From Bacilli bacterium (GTDB lineage: Bacteria > Bacillota > Bacilli > Alicyclobacillales > SLC66), in NCBI GenBank assembly GCA_013044175.1, contig JABEUY010000050.1, positions 1-32,997 of the forward strand: a stretch of 32,997 nt of DNA, in the 5' to 3' direction. The notes under the pieces were generated by a model that saw nothing but the letters and a program-made list of their open reading frames with translations, was not told the DNA's origin and made no database searches. Every line of letters starts with the position of its first letter. Positions within the stretch are counted from its first letter, which is position 1. Positions 31,938 through 32,997 of the stretch are shown here, piece by piece. A program made the translations under genes and the position numbers.

Positions 31938-32822
31938 ATGGCAATGGATGTTTCGAGACAGATTTATCTTAACGGTCAACTCGTACCGAGTGAACAGGCC
32001 GTCGTCTCCGTGTTCGACCACGGTTATTTGTATGGGGATGGCGTCTTTGAAGGCATCCGCATCTATGACGGCGTTATTTTTCGTCTCGATGAACATCTCG
32101 AGCGACTTTATGATTCCGCCAAATCAATTCTGATGACGATCCCGATCGCTTATGAAGAGATGGCGCAGGCAGTCATGGATACAGTGCGTGCCAATGGATT
32201 GCAAAATGGTTATATTCGTCTGGTTATATCGCGGGGACCTGGTGACCTCGGTCTTGATCCTCGCAATTGTCCGAAACCGACGATTGTGATTATCGCTGAT
32301 ACGATTAAGCTTTTTCCTGAAGAATTTTATCAAAATGGTTTGAAAATTGTGACGGTTCCGACGCGGCGCAATTCACCAGCTGCGCTCAACCCGCAGATTA
32401 AGTCTCTTAATTATCTCAATAGTGTCTTAGTTAAAATAGAAGCGGCGCAAGCGGGAGCACTCGAAGCGCTGACGGTCAACGCAGATGGCTATGTCTGCGA
32501 AGGATCGGGCGATAATGTATTTATCGTTAAAAAGGGCAAAGTTTATACGCCACCAGTCTATCTCGGAGCTCTTGATGGTATCACGCGACGAGAAATTTTT
32601 GCGATCTGCGAACATCTCGGGATTACTTTAGTTGAAACGCCGTTTACACGCCATGATGTCTACATTGCGGATGAATGTTTCCTCACGGGTACGGCAGCTG
32701 AATTGATACCTGTCGTCGGCGTGGACGGACGCACTGTCGGTGAAGGCAAGCCAGGACCGATTACGAAGCAATTGCATCAGGCATTTCATCAAGCTGCGCG
32801 CACGCATGGTCGCCGTATCTAG
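31938..32822 (+). CDS. ilvE: Branched-chain-amino-acid aminotransferase
   Basis: Class IV PLP aminotransferase of about 294 residues, making or degrading Val, Leu and Ile. VFDHGYLYGDGVFEGIRIY (25-43) is the family N-terminal signature. The PLP lysine is Lys155 in NPQIKSLNYLNSVL, Glu188 lies in VCEGSGDNVF, and the phosphate-binding region includes LDGITRREI and FLTGTAAELIPV. It starts at ATG 31938 after AGGTGGGAGTG. The longer frame opening at 31830 is rejected because it would translate the riboswitch and terminator. D-amino-acid aminotransferase and 4-amino-4-deoxychorismate lyase share the fold, but the length and motifs fit IlvE. Downstream ilv genes may follow outside the window. Confidence 0.92.
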   Translation: MAMDVSRQIYLNGQLVPSEQAVVSVFDHGYLYGDGVFEGIRIYDGVIFRLDEHLERLYDSAKSILMTIPIAYEEMAQAVMDTVRANGLQNGYIRLVISRGPGDLGLDPRNCPKPTIVIIADTIKLFPEEFYQNGLKIVTVPTRRNSPAALNPQIKSLNYLNSVLVKIEAAQAGALEALTVNADGYVCEGSGDNVFIVKKGKVYTPPVYLGALDGITRREIFAICEHLGITLVETPFTRHDVYIADECFLTGTAAELIPVVGVDGRTVGEGKPGPITKQLHQAFHQAARTHGRRI

Positions 32823-32921
32823 CCAATATAGTAGCAACGCAAAAAGTGTTGATGCTATACTAAAGAGAAATAGAGTTAAGAGAGAGAGTTTTACACATAG
32901 CGGATGGGGAGGAGAAAGACA

Positions 32922-32997
32922 ATGTGTGCAATGGGTTCTTATGCGAAAAGCGAAGATTCTTCCGATGAACAGCAGTTGGAGCAACAACAGAAGGTTC
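32922..32997 (+). CDS. Start of an unidentified gene, cut by the window end
   Basis: ATG 32922 follows a strong GGGGAGGAG site (32907-32915). The 25 visible residues begin MCAMGSYAKSEDSSDEQQ and are acidic and glutamine-rich. No stop codon occurs before the window ends. I do not recognise the family. It lies 99 bases after ilvE with no terminator between, so it could be cotranscribed. Confidence 0.55.
   Translation, partial: MCAMGSYAKSEDSSDEQQLEQQQKV

Noticed and set aside
1-32997. CRISPR arrays, tRNA or rRNA genes, insertion sequences, phage genes
   Set aside because: I saw no regularly spaced repeats, no cloverleaf-like segment and no transposase, integrase or phage-like product on either strand.

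Overview
The window looks like a chromosomal segment of a spore-forming, aerobic Gram-positive bacterium of the class Bacilli, probably close to Alicyclobacillaceae. The taxonomy is inferred. It rests on strong GGAGG-type ribosome sites, frequent TTG starts, CotF-like spore coat proteins, a CcpA-type cre site, Bacillus-style MetI/MetC, LipL, CtaA/CtaB and ThrR/PheB, and a ykkC-class riboswitch. Almost all of the sequence is ordinary metabolic core. I see no prophage, transposase, CRISPR array, tRNA or rRNA.

Layout. Bases 1-3895 form a sulfur-amino-acid block: the end of a sirohydrochlorin chelatase gene, cysK, a terminator, then metI and metC. Bases 4009-5694 encode a secreted SGNH esterase fused to a second extracytoplasmic domain. 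On the minus strand, 5758-8499 holds acsA, with a cre site in its leader, and a YkhA-type acyl-CoA thioesterase. A 450-base AT-rich region with an inverted repeat and a direct repeat precedes a two-gene pyruvate/2-oxoacid:ferredoxin oxidoreductase (gamma-delta fusion, then alpha-beta fusion; 8954-12282). Next is a CoA-disulfide reductase with a rhodanese domain behind a CsoR/CstR-like palindrome (12404-14102). A Pat-like GNAT acetyltransferase with a degenerate acyl-CoA-synthetase body follows, with a DUF423 protein and lipL (14214-17746), then the heme A genes ctaA-ctaB (17904-19754).

The right half carries ppiB and an M20 dipeptidase (minus), ispG, a cold-shock gene with a long structured leader, a small coiled-coil protein, and a putative envelope-glycosylation cluster (small DMT protein, GT-C membrane protein, soluble partner). 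Two CotF-like coat proteins follow. The minus operon thrR-hom-thrB-proC-aldo/keto reductase-thioesterase is transcribed away from ilvE. The ilvE leader contains a ykkC-family aptamer and an overlapping terminator. A gene cut by the window end starts at 32922.

How the genes fit together. Acetyl-CoA metabolism is a recurrent theme: AcsA makes it, PFOR makes or uses it, the thioesterases release CoA, the Pat-like protein is a candidate regulator of AcsA by lysine acetylation, and LipL supplies lipoyl groups for the 2-oxoacid dehydrogenases. Reactive sulfur handling (the CoADR-rhodanese) and cysteine/methionine synthesis form a second theme. The most informative regulatory region is 31637-31937, where a threonine-operon promoter with an overlapping inverted repeat faces an ilvE promoter that feeds a ykkC riboswitch. 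The gene context favours the ppGpp-sensing subclass.
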